64,000 nucleotides of DNA from Mycobacterium sp. Aquia_213 (GCF_026625985.1 NZ_CP113116.1:2604001-2668000); one strand, 5' to 3'; positions 32,036 to 41,180 are shown, numbered from the stretch's first letter. Translations and numbers: made by a program. Notes: generated by a model from the letters alone, not told the origin.

Positions 32036-34928
32036 CGGCAGTTACAGATTCGGGCTCCGTGGCGGGCTTCGGCCAGGGCGACGGGATCGGGCGTTGCCGC
32101 ACTCGTTGCGGCCACCAGAACCACTTGCCTAACAGCGCGGCAATGGATGGCGTCATCAGCGACCGCACGATCAGCGTGTCGAAGAGCAGGCCCAAACCGA
32201 TGGTGGTGCCCACCTGGCCGATGACGGTCAACTCGCTGACCGCCATGGTCATCATCGTGAAGGCGAAGACCAACCCGGCCGAGGTGACCACCGAGCCGGT
32301 GCCGCCCATCGACCGGATGATTCCGGTGTTCAAGCCGGCGTGGATCTCCTCCTTGAACCGCGCGACCAGTAGCAGGTTGTAGTCGGCACCGACGGCGAGC
32401 AGGATGATGACCGACATCGCGAGCACCATCCAGTGCAGCTCGATGCCGATAATGTGCTGCCAGATCAGCACCGACAACCCGAACGACGCGCCCAGTGAGA
32501 GCAAGACGGTGCCGACGATGACCGCCGAGGCCACCACACCTCGGGTGATGATCAGCATGATGATGAAAATCAAGCAGAGCGAAGCGATTCCGGCGATCAA
32601 CAGGTCGTAGGTGTTGCCGTCACTGAGGTCTTTGAAGATGGCCGCGGTGCCCCCGAGGTAGATCTTGGAGCCCTCCAGCGGCGTGCCCTTGAGCGCTTCG
32701 TAGGCAGCTTTCTTGATGGCGGCGATGTGCGAAATGCCTTCTTGCGACATCGGATCGCCGTCGTGGCTGATGATGAAGCGCACCGCATGGCCGTCGGGGG
32801 AGATGAAATTCTTCATGCCCTTTTTGAATTCGGCGTTGTTGAAGATCTCCGGCGGCAGGTAGAACGAGTCGTCGTTCTTGGACGCGTCGAATGCCTTACC
32901 CATCGCGTTCGAGTTCTTCTGCGCCTCGCTTTGCTGATCCTGCAGACCCTTTTGGGTCGAATACATGGTCAGCATCGTGACTTTCATGGCCTTCATGTTT
33001 TCCAGCATTGCTGGCATCAGCGCCACCATCTGAGGCATCAAAGTGTCGAGATGATCCATGACGGGCAGCAGGCTCTGGATGTCATCGGTCATCGTGTCGA
33101 CACCGTCGAACAGGTCGAAGACGGATCGTAACGAGTAGCACACCGGGATGTCGAAGCAGTGTTTTTCCCAGTAGAAGTAGCTGCGAATCGGTCGGAAGAA
33201 ATCTTCGAAATCGGCCATGTGGTCCCGCAATTCAGAAACATCCAGGGTCATCGCATGCATCTTGGCGACCATCTGGTGCATATCGTTGGCCATCTTCGCG
33301 GTGATGTCTGACATCTTTTGCATGCTGTCGATAGTCGTCTGCATCATGTCGGCCTGTTTGAGCATGTCGGCCATCTGGTCTTCTTGGTACTTCTGGTTCA
33401 TCTGCTGGCTGACGCCCTGCATGCTGATCTGGAACGGGATTGAGGTGTGCTCAATCGGTTTTCCCTCGGGGCGGGTGATGGCTTGCACGCGGGAGATTCC
33501 AGGTACCCGGAAGATCGTCTTGGCGATCTTGTCGATGACCAGGAAGTCCGCGGAGTTGCGCAGATCGTGATCGCTTTCGATCATCAGCACTTCGGGGTTC
33601 ATTCGCGCATGCGAAAAGTGCCGATCGGCGGCGTCGTATCCCTCATTGGCGGGTAGATCGGCAGGCAGATAATTGCGGTCGTTGTAGTTGGTGCGGTAGC
33701 CGGGCAGGGTCAGCAAGCCGACGAGCGCGACCCCGATCGTCATGACCAGGATCGGCCCGGGCCAGCGCACCACGACGGCACCGACCTTGCGCCACATACG
33801 AATACGCTGCGTGCGCTTGGGCTCGAGCGTCTTGCCGAAACGGGTTGCCACCGCGATGACGGCGGGACCGAGCGTCAGTGCCGCCGCCACCACGACCACC
33901 ATGCCGATGGCCAGCGGGATTCCCAGCGTCTGGAAATAGGGCAGGTTGGTGAAGTGCAGGCAGAACGTCGCGCCGGCAATGGTCAAGCCGGAGCCCGCCA
34001 CCACGTGTGCGGTGCCGTGAAACATGTCGTAATAGGCGTCTTCTCGGGAATCGCCCTTACCCCGGGCTTCCTGATAGCGGCCGATCAAGAAGATCGCGTA
34101 GTCGGTGGCGGCCGCGATCGCCAACGTGACCAACAGGTTGGTGGCGAACGTGGAGAGCCCGATGATGTTGTGGTAGCCCAGGAACGCGACCATTCCGCGC
34201 GCGGCCGACAGCTCCAGCACCACCATCACGAGCGTGAGCAGCAGCGTGATGACCGACCGATAGACCAACAGCAGCATTGCGATGATCACGGTGAACGTGC
34301 ACATCGTGATGAGTTGGACGCTGCGATCACCCGCCATGTGCTGATCCGCTGAGAGCGCGGCGGGCCCGGTGACGTAGGCCTTCACGCCGTTTGGCGGGGG
34401 CATGCTTTTGACGATGTCTTGGACGGATTCGACGGAGTCGTTGGCCAACGCTTCGCCCTGATTACCGGCGAGGTAGACCTGGACGTAGGCGGCCTTGCCG
34501 TCGTTGCTCTGCGCGCCCGCCCCGGTCAGCGGGTCGCTCCACATGTCCTGAACGTGCTCAACGTATTTGGTGTCGGCGTCGAGCTTCTTAACGATCGCGT
34601 CGTAGTAGGCGTGAGCATCGGCACCGAGCGGCTTTTGGCCCTCGAGGACGATCATGATCGAACTGTTGGACTTGTATTCGTTGAACACCGCGCCCATGCG
34701 TTTGGTCGCGACCACCGATTGTGCATCGTCGGGTGCCATCGACACCGAGCGCATCTTCCCGACCGTGTCCAGGTCGGGGACGATCGTGCTGAGCACCGCA
34801 ATGAGCCCGATCCAGCCCAGGATGATCAGTACTGCGAATTTCCGGATGAAACGCGGGATCTTTTCCCGCACTGGCTCTTTAGCCGCGGGAAGGGCGTCGG
34901 TGCGCGTGTCGTTGAACGTTGTGCTCAT
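32028..34928 (-). CDS. MmpL-family RND lipid transporter (MmpL4/5-like)
   Basis: The 966-residue protein has the MmpL layout: a helix near residue 35, a periplasmic domain, a five-helix block (about 195-370) and a large second periplasmic loop. In that loop a Met/Gln-rich coiled coil (QMADMLKQADMMQTTIDSMQ and onward) is a mark of the MmpL4/5 cluster, and it carries two cysteines (HCFDIPVCY). A second helical block (about 770-930) with GADYNLLLVAR-type proton-relay residues closes the protein. It exports siderophores or lipids with its MmpS partner, whose stop overlaps this ATG (ATGA). Confidence 0.93.
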   Translation of the reverse strand: MSTTFNDTRTDALPAAKEPVREKIPRFIRKFAVLIILGWIGLIAVLSTIVPDLDTVGKMRSVSMAPDDAQSVVATKRMGAVFNEYKSNSSIMIVLEGQKPLGADAHAYYDAIVKKLDADTKYVEHVQDMWSDPLTGAGAQSNDGKAAYVQVYLAGNQGEALANDSVESVQDIVKSMPPPNGVKAYVTGPAALSADQHMAGDRSVQLITMCTFTVIIAMLLLVYRSVITLLLTLVMVVLELSAARGMVAFLGYHNIIGLSTFATNLLVTLAIAAATDYAIFLIGRYQEARGKGDSREDAYYDMFHGTAHVVAGSGLTIAGATFCLHFTNLPYFQTLGIPLAIGMVVVVAAALTLGPAVIAVATRFGKTLEPKRTQRIRMWRKVGAVVVRWPGPILVMTIGVALVGLLTLPGYRTNYNDRNYLPADLPANEGYDAADRHFSHARMNPEVLMIESDHDLRNSADFLVIDKIAKTIFRVPGISRVQAITRPEGKPIEHTSIPFQISMQGVSQQMNQKYQEDQMADMLKQADMMQTTIDSMQKMSDITAKMANDMHQMVAKMHAMTLDVSELRDHMADFEDFFRPIRSYFYWEKHCFDIPVCYSLRSVFDLFDGVDTMTDDIQSLLPVMDHLDTLMPQMVALMPAMLENMKAMKVTMLTMYSTQKGLQDQQSEAQKNSNAMGKAFDASKNDDSFYLPPEIFNNAEFKKGMKNFISPDGHAVRFIISHDGDPMSQEGISHIAAIKKAAYEALKGTPLEGSKIYLGGTAAIFKDLSDGNTYDLLIAGIASLCLIFIIMLIITRGVVASAVIVGTVLLSLGASFGLSVLIWQHIIGIELHWMVLAMSVIILLAVGADYNLLLVARFKEEIHAGLNTGIIRSMGGTGSVVTSAGLVFAFTMMTMAVSELTVIGQVGTTIGLGLLFDTLIVRSLMTPSIAALLGKWFWWPQRVRQRPIPSPWPKPATEPESVTAAT

Positions 34929-35359
34929 GCTGATTTCACCAGGCAGAAGGTCAGGGCGTGCACGCCATTGGTTATCTTCTCGTCCTTGATTTCGTCATCG
35001 ATGGTGATGCGGCAACCGAGGTAGTCGCCGTCGCTTTGCGCTGAGAGGTTCGGGAAGACCGTCGGGGCGGTTGTGCTGAGGACCAATGTCCACGGCAGTG
35101 GTGCACCGTCGATCCGCTTGGGGTCTCCGGACAGATCCAGATAGTTCACGTTGGCGTGGCTTGCCGAGCCGAAGACCTCGTATTTGACGACCTTGGGTTT
35201 GAACGGCTTGGAGTCCTCGAGTCGCGGGCTCGTCAGGATGCCGGTGTCGTTGGCGCCGAAGAAAGACTTGACCCGCACCACGGCAAAGCCGCCCACCATC
35301 ACAACCGCCACGATCAAGAGCGGCAACCATGCGTTCCGCACAATCTTGGATAGCAGCAA
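34925..35359 (-). CDS. MmpS-family accessory protein
   Basis: The 144-residue protein has one N-terminal helix (AWLPLLIVAVVMVGGFAVV) and the MmpS beta-sandwich domain: VKYEVFGSASHANVNYLDLS, LPWTLVLSTTAP and GCRITIDDE with the paired cysteine in TFCLVK. It works as the periplasmic partner of the MmpL encoded directly after it. The TTG start has AAGGA nine bases upstream; no ATG or GTG gives the family N terminus. The 5' region carries a long palindrome probably bound by the upstream TetR regulator. Confidence 0.9.
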   Translation of the reverse strand: MLLSKIVRNAWLPLLIVAVVMVGGFAVVRVKSFFGANDTGILTSPRLEDSKPFKPKVVKYEVFGSASHANVNYLDLSGDPKRIDGAPLPWTLVLSTTAPTVFPNLSAQSDGDYLGCRITIDDEIKDEKITNGVHALTFCLVKSA

Positions 35360-35592
35360 CTACGTGAGTCCTTTTCTCGTCACCGTCGGGTGGCCAGCGC
35401 CCGCGTAACTTGCAGGCATTCGTGCGCACGAGCGGCATGACTCAGCATCGGATTTCGGTCCTAGCCGTGAGTTGCGCGCCCGATCGTTGCTTGCAGATGA
35501 CGCTGACGGCGCGCGCCGGCAGTCGTTTCCGGTACCGACGCGTGCCTCGCTTTGCGGAAGCGTCCCCGAACACCGCCACCAGCGCATAGTAC

Positions 35593-35617
35593 ATGATGTG
35601 CATATCTTGCACATCAT
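35593..35617. promoter_or_regulatory. Perfect palindrome, probable TetR operator upstream of mmpS
   Basis: ATGATGTGCA-TATCT-TGCACATCAT has perfect 10-bp arms with a 5-bp spacer. It lies between the tetR stop and mmpS. The 284-bp gap otherwise shows no gene. Confidence 0.65.
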
Positions 35618-35643
35618 GCAACATTTGCCGGCGGTGTTTCAGA

Positions 35644-36252
35644 TCACTTTGTAAAGATGCTGTTCACGAGCGCGGCGGCCCGCTCGACATAGGGCATCGG
35701 CGTGTCGTCGGGATCCACCGGCTCGCTGTTTGCCCACTTTTCGAGGCCCGAACGCACCGCGGTCAACGCCAGCGCGGAAATCAGGGCGGCCATCTCGTCG
35801 TCCGGCTTCATATCCTGGCGGCGCACGATGATGTCGGCCAGCTGAAGCTGAAAGCGCTCCAGGTCGGCGAGGAACGCGGCCAACACCGCGGGGGAGGTTT
35901 TGGCGAGTTCGAGCATGTGGGCGGCCTGCTCGCGCAGCGGGGGCACGTCGCGCAGATGGTGCGCGGCCAGGGTGATCAGCTCGGCCAGCACCACTGAGTA
36001 GGGAGCGGGTCCGGCCGCGACGAAATCCGCGGCCAGCTCGGGCGGGATGTCCGAGGGGCCGTAGGCGATGGCCGACTCTTTGTTCGGGAAGTAGTTGAAG
36101 AACGTGCGCGTCGAGATTCCGGCTTCAGCGCAGATTTCCTCGATGGTCACCTTGTCGAATCCACGCTCGAGGGCCAGCCGCACCGAGGCGTCGCGGATGT
36201 CTGCGCTGGTCTCGCGGCGACGCCGCTCGCGCAGTCCCATCGGGTTGGCCAT
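35644..36252 (-). CDS. TetR-family regulator, probable controller of mmpS-mmpL
   Basis: The 202-residue TetR protein has a typical N-terminal helix-turn-helix (VTIEEICAEAGISTRTFFNY) and a helical ligand domain ending in a TetR_C-like segment (ALALTAVRSGLEKWA). The start MANPMGLRERRRRET is chosen by family length; a much longer open frame upstream is unlikely. It is transcribed in the same direction as mmpS-mmpL, and palindromes related to TGCA repeats occur both before it and before mmpS. A repressor responding to a transported lipid or drug is the simplest reading. Confidence 0.88.
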   Translation of the reverse strand: MANPMGLRERRRRETSADIRDASVRLALERGFDKVTIEEICAEAGISTRTFFNYFPNKESAIAYGPSDIPPELAADFVAAGPAPYSVVLAELITLAAHHLRDVPPLREQAAHMLELAKTSPAVLAAFLADLERFQLQLADIIVRRQDMKPDDEMAALISALALTAVRSGLEKWANSEPVDPDDTPMPYVERAAALVNSIFTK

Positions 36253-36260
36253 ACCCCCAT

Positions 36261-36290
36261 AGTTGCACGTTCTGCACATTTTGCAGTCAA
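36261..36290. promoter_or_regulatory. TGCA-repeat operator candidate at tetR promoter
   Basis: AGTTGCACGTTCTGCACATT continues to TTGCAGTCAA, giving TGCA at 36264, 36273 and 36282 with exact 9-bp spacing, flanked by GTTG/CAAC. It shares TGCACA elements with the palindrome before mmpS and suggests autoregulation. Confidence 0.5.
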
Positions 36291-36392
36291 CTAGCCTGAT
36301 TCGACTACCGGCCGGGTCGGCTCGAACGACCGTTGCCTGCGGCGCACGATCGCGAAATTCGAACGCGTACACCGCAATTTCTGGGTAAGCGC

Positions 36393-37334
36393 TTAGCCTG
36401 GCTGGTCTTCTGCCGGCGCGGCCAAGGCGGCCCAGAGATGGTCGCGCTGGCTGGCGAAGAACTTCACCGAAATCGGCGCCTTGTCGACGATGTGGTCGAA
36501 CGCGTGGAACGCGCCGGGGGCGATCTCCTCGTGGACGGGCACGCCTGTCTCGCGCAGCCGCCGCCCGTAGTCCAGACACTCCTGGTGGTAAAGATCCAAC
36601 GTCCCGACACCGATCCAGGCCGGGGCCAGCCCGGACAAATCCGGGCGACGCCCCGGGGCCGCCTCGACGGGGTCTGCTCCGTCGAGGTACCACTGCCAGG
36701 CCAGTTGATTGTCGGTTTCGGTCCACATGATGCGCTTGGGGCCGTCACGGTTGACGCCCGTGCGATCGTCGAGCATCGGGTAGACCAGCATCTGATAGGC
36801 AAGCTTGATCTCGCCGCGATCGTGTGCCCGGTGTGCCAACGCGGCCGCGAAATGTCCGCCGGCGCTTGCTCCGCCGACCGCGATTCGGTCCGGGTTGACC
36901 CACGGCTGGCGCGCCAGCCAGAGCAGCGCCGCATAACAGTCTTCGAGCGGTGTCGGGTACGGATGCTCGGGTGCGAGTCGGTGCTCAACGGCTGCCACTG
37001 CGACACCGGTCAGGCGAGATAGCTTGCGGCAGAACTTATCGTCCTGGACGGCGGTCCCCATGATGGTGCCGCCGCCATGGATCCACAGCAGCGCGGACGC
37101 CCGCTCGGGGAGGCCGGCTGGGCGGTGCATACGAACTTTGACGTGTTCGTTGACCCTGACCACCGGCACATCGCGGAGTCGGCCGGCGTTGCCCAGGGCC
37201 AGCATGATGGCCCGCTGGACCTTGTAGCCGCGATGCAGCGCGTATCCCCGGGGCAGAAAGCGGGCCACCTTACGCAGATCGGGATCCAGCGCCTGCGGCG
37301 AGGTGAAGGCGTTCTCGGGCAACGCGTTTGCCAT
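36393..37334 (-). CDS. Alpha/beta hydrolase, HSL/Lip family
   Basis: The 313-residue hydrolase has the hormone-sensitive-lipase oxyanion motif HGGG at 86-89 and the nucleophile S157 in GGASAGGH. A late Asp (GVGTLDLYHQE) and His (GAFHAFDH) complete the triad. It belongs with mycobacterial LipN/LipI-type carboxylesterases that cleave short acyl esters. The N terminus has no clear signal peptide. The gene lies 140 bp upstream of tetR in the same orientation; whether it belongs to the mmp unit is unclear. Confidence 0.88.
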   Translation of the reverse strand: MANALPENAFTSPQALDPDLRKVARFLPRGYALHRGYKVQRAIMLALGNAGRLRDVPVVRVNEHVKVRMHRPAGLPERASALLWIHGGGTIMGTAVQDDKFCRKLSRLTGVAVAAVEHRLAPEHPYPTPLEDCYAALLWLARQPWVNPDRIAVGGASAGGHFAAALAHRAHDRGEIKLAYQMLVYPMLDDRTGVNRDGPKRIMWTETDNQLAWQWYLDGADPVEAAPGRRPDLSGLAPAWIGVGTLDLYHQECLDYGRRLRETGVPVHEEIAPGAFHAFDHIVDKAPISVKFFASQRDHLWAALAAPAEDQPG

Positions 37335-37407
37335 GGGTGTTCTCTGTTCCCTTGCGCCGACTGGCCAGTTTGACCATACACAGCGGGAACAATGTCAGGA
37401 CCATGGG

Positions 37408-38028
37408 TTATCGGGCGGAGTCGTCAATCTGAACGGGGTATCCGGCGCGCAAAATTCGCATCGTGGACGGCGGGGTGAGCACCGTGGCCTCGCCGCTGTT
37501 GGGGCGAAGCAAATTGTGCCGATAGGAGTTGTCTTGGCCCCAGAGCGCGAGGTGGTCACCGACGACGGCCGCCGGTCCGGAATCTGTGGCAACGAATACT
37601 CCGTCGGGCAATTCGTCCCACGCAGCGCGGTGGCCAGTCTTGTCCATCCGTTCGTGGTGCAACGCAGCGTCGATGTCCTTAGCGTAAAGCGGTGTCGTGC
37701 AATGTGTTTCAATCCATAGCGATCGGTAGGTCTGGTAGGCGCGGTGTCGGCATTCGCCGCACGGGCGGTGTCCGGCAGCCAGCGCCACCGCCTCGTCGAG
37801 GAAGAACAGCGGCGTGTAGCGCTTCGTTTCCCACTGCGCGACTCGGCGGCCCCGGAACGACAGCACGCAGGTGATCCAGGTCTTGTGTTGATGATTGCGA
37901 ACGATGTCGCGGGTGCCGCGCCCTTCGTGCAGACGCCCACGGTTGCCCATCCAGGCGCCCCGGCCTCCGACGGCGATGATCTCGCCCAGTGGTGAGACGC
38001 GGTTGCGCGCCGGCCTTTCCGTCGTCAT
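37408..38028 (-). CDS. Conserved hypothetical protein with CxxC, coupled to ogt
   Basis: The 206-residue protein contains CGECRHRAYQTYRSLW (a CxxC pair with nearby His) and many conserved aromatic residues (KTWITCVLSFRGR, YTPLFFLDEAVALAAGHRPC). The CxxC with CVLSF suggests metal or nucleic acid binding, but I do not recognise a named family. Its ATG overlaps the stop of the upstream methyltransferase gene (ATGA), and both follow an ECF sigma factor, so it probably belongs to the alkylation-damage operon. Confidence 0.7.
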   Translation of the reverse strand: MTTERPARNRVSPLGEIIAVGGRGAWMGNRGRLHEGRGTRDIVRNHQHKTWITCVLSFRGRRVAQWETKRYTPLFFLDEAVALAAGHRPCGECRHRAYQTYRSLWIETHCTTPLYAKDIDAALHHERMDKTGHRAAWDELPDGVFVATDSGPAAVVGDHLALWGQDNSYRHNLLRPNSGEATVLTPPSTMRILRAGYPVQIDDSAR

Positions 38029-38627
38029 CCCTCCCGCTCGAGGTCGAGCAGCGTGCGTTTGGCGACGGGTCCGCCCCGGTAGGCGCCGACGGTTCCATCG
38101 GATCGGATCACCCGATGGCAGGGCACGACGATGGGGATCGGGTTGGTCGCGCACGCGGTGCCCACCGCGCGTACCGCCTTGGGGGAGCCCGCCAGTTGCG
38201 CCAGCGCCGCGTAGCTCGCCGTGGCGCCGTAGCCGACGTCGGTATTGAGGTGTTCCAGGACCGTGCGTCGAAATCCGTGCGACAGCGACCAGTCCAGCGC
38301 CACATCGAAGCTGTGCCGGCGGCCGGCAAAGTATTCGTCGAGCTGTCGCGCGATCGGATCCAGCCGCATCGGCGCCTCGAGCATCCGGGGGCTGATCCGC
38401 TCGGAGAGCGCCAGCAGCACGCCGTCCTGATCCTCGTTCGCGAACGCCACCCGAACCAGTCCGAGCGGGGTGGCCGCCACCAACAGCGGCCCGACAGCGG
38501 AGTCCACTGTGCGGTAGGCGATGTCGAGTAGATCGCCGGCCGCGGCGTTCGTTTCCAGGCGGGCGTGCAGGCGCTGCAGATGGTCCGGGTCGACGGGGTA
38601 GTGATGGGCGAGGTCAGTCGGGGTCAT
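38025..38627 (-). CDS. O6-alkylguanine-DNA methyltransferase (Ogt/AdaB type)
   Basis: The 200-residue protein has the suicide-acceptor motif IPIVVPCHRV with C170 and the preceding helix-turn-helix (GATASYAALAQLAGSPKAVR). The N-terminal extension is typical of Ada-like fusions without the zinc domain. It removes alkyl groups from O6-guanine in DNA. The ATG at 38627 has AAGGA at good spacing; another ATG two codons upstream overlaps the sigma-factor stop. Placed directly after an ECF sigma factor, it is probably damage-regulated. Confidence 0.9.
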   Translation of the reverse strand: MTPTDLAHHYPVDPDHLQRLHARLETNAAAGDLLDIAYRTVDSAVGPLLVAATPLGLVRVAFANEDQDGVLLALSERISPRMLEAPMRLDPIARQLDEYFAGRRHSFDVALDWSLSHGFRRTVLEHLNTDVGYGATASYAALAQLAGSPKAVRAVGTACATNPIPIVVPCHRVIRSDGTVGAYRGGPVAKRTLLDLEREG

Positions 38628-38629
38628 GG

Positions 38630-39130
38630 TCATTCCTTTGCAGTGTCGATGAGGGGATAGGTGCGCCGCAGGGTGGCGATGCCATCGGCTGCCGCCCGGC
38701 GGGCGGCAGCGACGCTGCTGTCGAGGATCGTTGCGATCTCCGCGTAGGGCAGGCCGGCCAGATAGTGGTAGGCCACGGCCTGGCGTTGCTTGGGTGGCAG
38801 CGCACCGACGGCCGTGTCCAGGTCGAGATCGTGGCCATCGGCTCGTTCCCCGGCGGGGGAGTCGGGGGTATCGGCGACCGGGACGGCCCGTCGTGCCGCC
38901 GCGCGGGTGATGTCGATGGCTTTGCGGTGCGCGATCGTGACCAGCCACGCCTCGACGTTGGCGTCGCCCGGCAATTGCGGGTAGGCCTTCAACGCCGACA
39001 GGAAGGTGTCCGACCAGGCGTCGTCGGCGTCGCTGTGGCCGACCACGGCGCGCACCACCCGCAATACCGTCGCGCCGTGCTGCGCCACGACAGCCTCAAA
39101 GGGCAACTTGACGTGCTGGTCGGCCTTCAC
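38630..39130 (-). CDS. ECF-type RNA polymerase sigma factor
   Basis: The 166-residue protein has sigma region 2 (SDADDAWSDTFLSALKAYPQ, VEAWLVTIAHRKAIDI) and region 4 (LPPKQRQAVAYHYLAGLPYA followed by EIATILDSSVAAARRAA). The GTG start is preceded by GGAGG at about 10 bases; an upstream ATG adds 25 residues. No anti-sigma gene adjoins. It is the first gene of an operon with ogt and a CxxC protein, and is divergent from a second ogt, so it may direct transcription of the repair genes. Confidence 0.85.
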   Translation of the reverse strand: MKADQHVKLPFEAVVAQHGATVLRVVRAVVGHSDADDAWSDTFLSALKAYPQLPGDANVEAWLVTIAHRKAIDITRAAARRAVPVADTPDSPAGERADGHDLDLDTAVGALPPKQRQAVAYHYLAGLPYAEIATILDSSVAAARRAAADGIATLRRTYPLIDTAKE

Positions 39131-39253
39131 CGTGAGATTTCCTCCTGCTCCTGATGTGAAGACGTCGGCGCATCGTGGAATGTGAGAAATCAATTCGCAC
39201 CTCATCTCACGCTTTCGGACCGCTCATCGTCTACCGATAAAGGAGGTTGAACG

Positions 39254-39766
39254 ATGACAGCACGACACACGAGGATCGACAGCCCGTTGGGCGAGCTGAC
39301 CCTCGTCGCAGACGATGGCGCTCTGAAGGGTGTGTATTTCCGGCACCATTGGCACCCGCCCACAGCGGACGCCCTCGGTGAGTATGTGGAACCGGCGGCC
39401 GACGAACTGTTCCGTCGCGCCGGCGAGCAACTGCGGGAGTACCTCGCTGGACAGCGCACCGGATTCGATCTTCCAATCGCATTGGCGGGCGACCCGCTTC
39501 GGCGCCGAATCTGGGATCGGCTTGTCGACATCGGCTACGGCCAGACGAAGACATACGGCGAGCTGGCCGCCGAGCTGGCCGACGGCACCACCGCCTACGA
39601 AGTAGGCCAGGCCGTCGGACGCAATCCGCTGAGCATCGTCGTGCCGTGTCATCGGGTCGTCGGAAAGGACGGCGCGCTAACCGGTTACGCGGGCGGCCTG
39701 AAGCGCAAACGATTCCTGTTGGAGTTGGAGGAGCCGTCACCCGCGATGGCTGGCAAGCTGTTCTGA
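39254..39766 (+). CDS. ogt: O6-alkylguanine-DNA methyltransferase (Ogt)
   Basis: The 170-residue protein is a full-length minimal Ogt: active C132 in SIVVPCHRVVGKDG, GYAGGLKRKRFLLELE at the C terminus, and the DNA-binding helix YGELAAELADGTTAYEVGQ. AAAGGAGG precedes the ATG. It repairs O6-methylguanine stoichiometrically. It is divergent from the sigma factor/second methyltransferase operon; a genome-typical chromosome would have one of these, so the pair is notable. The following oxygenase gene overlaps its stop (TGATG). Confidence 0.93.
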   Translation: MTARHTRIDSPLGELTLVADDGALKGVYFRHHWHPPTADALGEYVEPAADELFRRAGEQLREYLAGQRTGFDLPIALAGDPLRRRIWDRLVDIGYGQTKTYGELAAELADGTTAYEVGQAVGRNPLSIVVPCHRVVGKDGALTGYAGGLKRKRFLLELEEPSPAMAGKLF

Positions 39767-40479
39767 TGCCGTCGACCTGGCGTAAGCGCGTCGATGCCGC
39801 GGACTGGGAGGCCGTCACCGCCGACCTCGACGATGTCGGCGGTGCACTGCTGCCGGAGCTGATCAACCCCGCCGAGTGCGCTTCGATGATCGATCTGTAC
39901 GCCGACGACAGTCTGTTTCGCGCCGTCGTGGATATGGGCACACACCGCTACGGGCAGGGCGAGTATCGCTACTTCAAACAGCCCTATCCGGGTCCGATCG
40001 AAGACCTGAAACAGGCGCTCTACCCACGGCTATTGCCGATCGCCCGTGACTGGTGGACAAAGCTCGGCCGCCAAGCCCCGTGGCCCGACACGCTCGACGA
40101 ATGGCTGGACATGTGCCATCGCGCCGGACAGACCAAAGCCACCGCATTGATGCTCAAGTACGGCCCGGGCGATTGGAACGCTCTGCACCGAGACCTATAC
40201 GGAGACCTCGTGTTTCCGCTGCAGGTCGTCATCAATCTCAACGAGCCGAGCGTGGCGCACACCGGAGGCGAATTCCTGCTCGTGGAGCAGCGGGCCCGGG
40301 CTCAGTCACGAGGGACAGCCACAACGCTGCCGCACGGACACGGCTACGTCTTCACCACCAGGGAACGGCCCGTGCGATCGACGCGAGGATGGTCGGCGGC
40401 CCCGGTACGCCACGGTGTGTCCGCCGTCCGTTCCGGCCGGCGCTACACGCTGGGACTGATTTTCCACGACGCGGCCTGA
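39766..40479 (+). CDS. 2-oxoglutarate/Fe(II)-dependent oxygenase
   Basis: The 237-residue protein has the jelly-roll iron ligands in LHRDLYGD (H-x-D) and a distal His in VRHGVSAVRSGRRYTLGL, with the Arg that binds 2-oxoglutarate. Strand blocks LVFPLQVVINLNEP and GGEFLLVEQ fit the prolyl-hydroxylase/AlkB superfamily. Coupling to ogt through TGATG suggests a role in oxidative removal of alkyl lesions, similar in purpose to AlkB, although the sequence is not a classical AlkB. The substrate is inferred from context only. Confidence 0.8.
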   Translation: MPSTWRKRVDAADWEAVTADLDDVGGALLPELINPAECASMIDLYADDSLFRAVVDMGTHRYGQGEYRYFKQPYPGPIEDLKQALYPRLLPIARDWWTKLGRQAPWPDTLDEWLDMCHRAGQTKATALMLKYGPGDWNALHRDLYGDLVFPLQVVINLNEPSVAHTGGEFLLVEQRARAQSRGTATTLPHGHGYVFTTRERPVRSTRGWSAAPVRHGVSAVRSGRRYTLGLIFHDAA

Positions 40480-40505
40480 ACACGGTTGTCGCCGGCTACG
40501 GCACG

Positions 40506-41180
40506 ATGGTGGGCATGGAGTTGTACGACGTCATGCGATCTACCCCGGCAGTGCGCGAATTCACCGACGATCCGCTTCCCGATGAGGTTCTCGGGCGCAT
40601 CCTCGATCACGCCCGCTTCGCACCGACCGGCGGCAACCGGCAGGGCGTGCGCGTCATCGTGTTACGCGATCCGGACACTCGGTCCGCGTTGGCGGATCTC
40701 GGGCTCACCGCTGCGCGCCGCTACACTGCGCAGCTCGCCAATGGCGAGTCCCCGTGGAATCCATTGCAGCCGACCAGCGTAGCCGCGTCCGCGATCGAGG
40801 CGGCGCAGCCGCCTGCGCAGATGTCGGCGCCGTTTCGTGAGGCGCCGGTCGTATTGGTGATCCTGGTGAACCTCGCTGTGGTGGCCGCCACCGATCAGGA
40901 TCTCGATCGGATCGCGGTGGTACCCGGCGCTTCGGTGTACCCGTTCGTATGGAACGTGTTGCTGGCCGCGCGCAACGAAGGCTACGGCGGAGTACTCACC
41001 ACGATGGTTGTCGCCGAGGAGCCGCGGGCAAAAGATCTTCTCGGCATACCCGACACATATGCCATCGCCGCGATGGTGCCGCTAGGCAAGCCCGTGCGCC
41101 AAGTGACGAAGTTGCGACGACGGCCGGTCTCCGAATTCGTCACCTCGGACCGGTTCGACGGAGCGCCCTTCGGCGGCTGA
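40506..41180 (+). CDS. FMN-dependent nitroreductase family protein
   Basis: The 224-residue classical nitroreductase has MRSTPAVREFTDDPLPDEVL and HARFAPTGGNRQGVRVIVL for the FMN-binding N terminus, and WNVLLAARNEGYGGVLTTMV and AAMVPLGKPVRQ later. It is distinct from the Acg class in the left part of the window. The true start may be the ATG three codons downstream (MELYDVM). It is 26 bp after the oxygenase, in the same direction, and may belong to the same detoxification operon. Confidence 0.85.
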   Translation: MVGMELYDVMRSTPAVREFTDDPLPDEVLGRILDHARFAPTGGNRQGVRVIVLRDPDTRSALADLGLTAARRYTAQLANGESPWNPLQPTSVAASAIEAAQPPAQMSAPFREAPVVLVILVNLAVVAATDQDLDRIAVVPGASVYPFVWNVLLAARNEGYGGVLTTMVVAEEPRAKDLLGIPDTYAIAAMVPLGKPVRQVTKLRRRPVSEFVTSDRFDGAPFGG

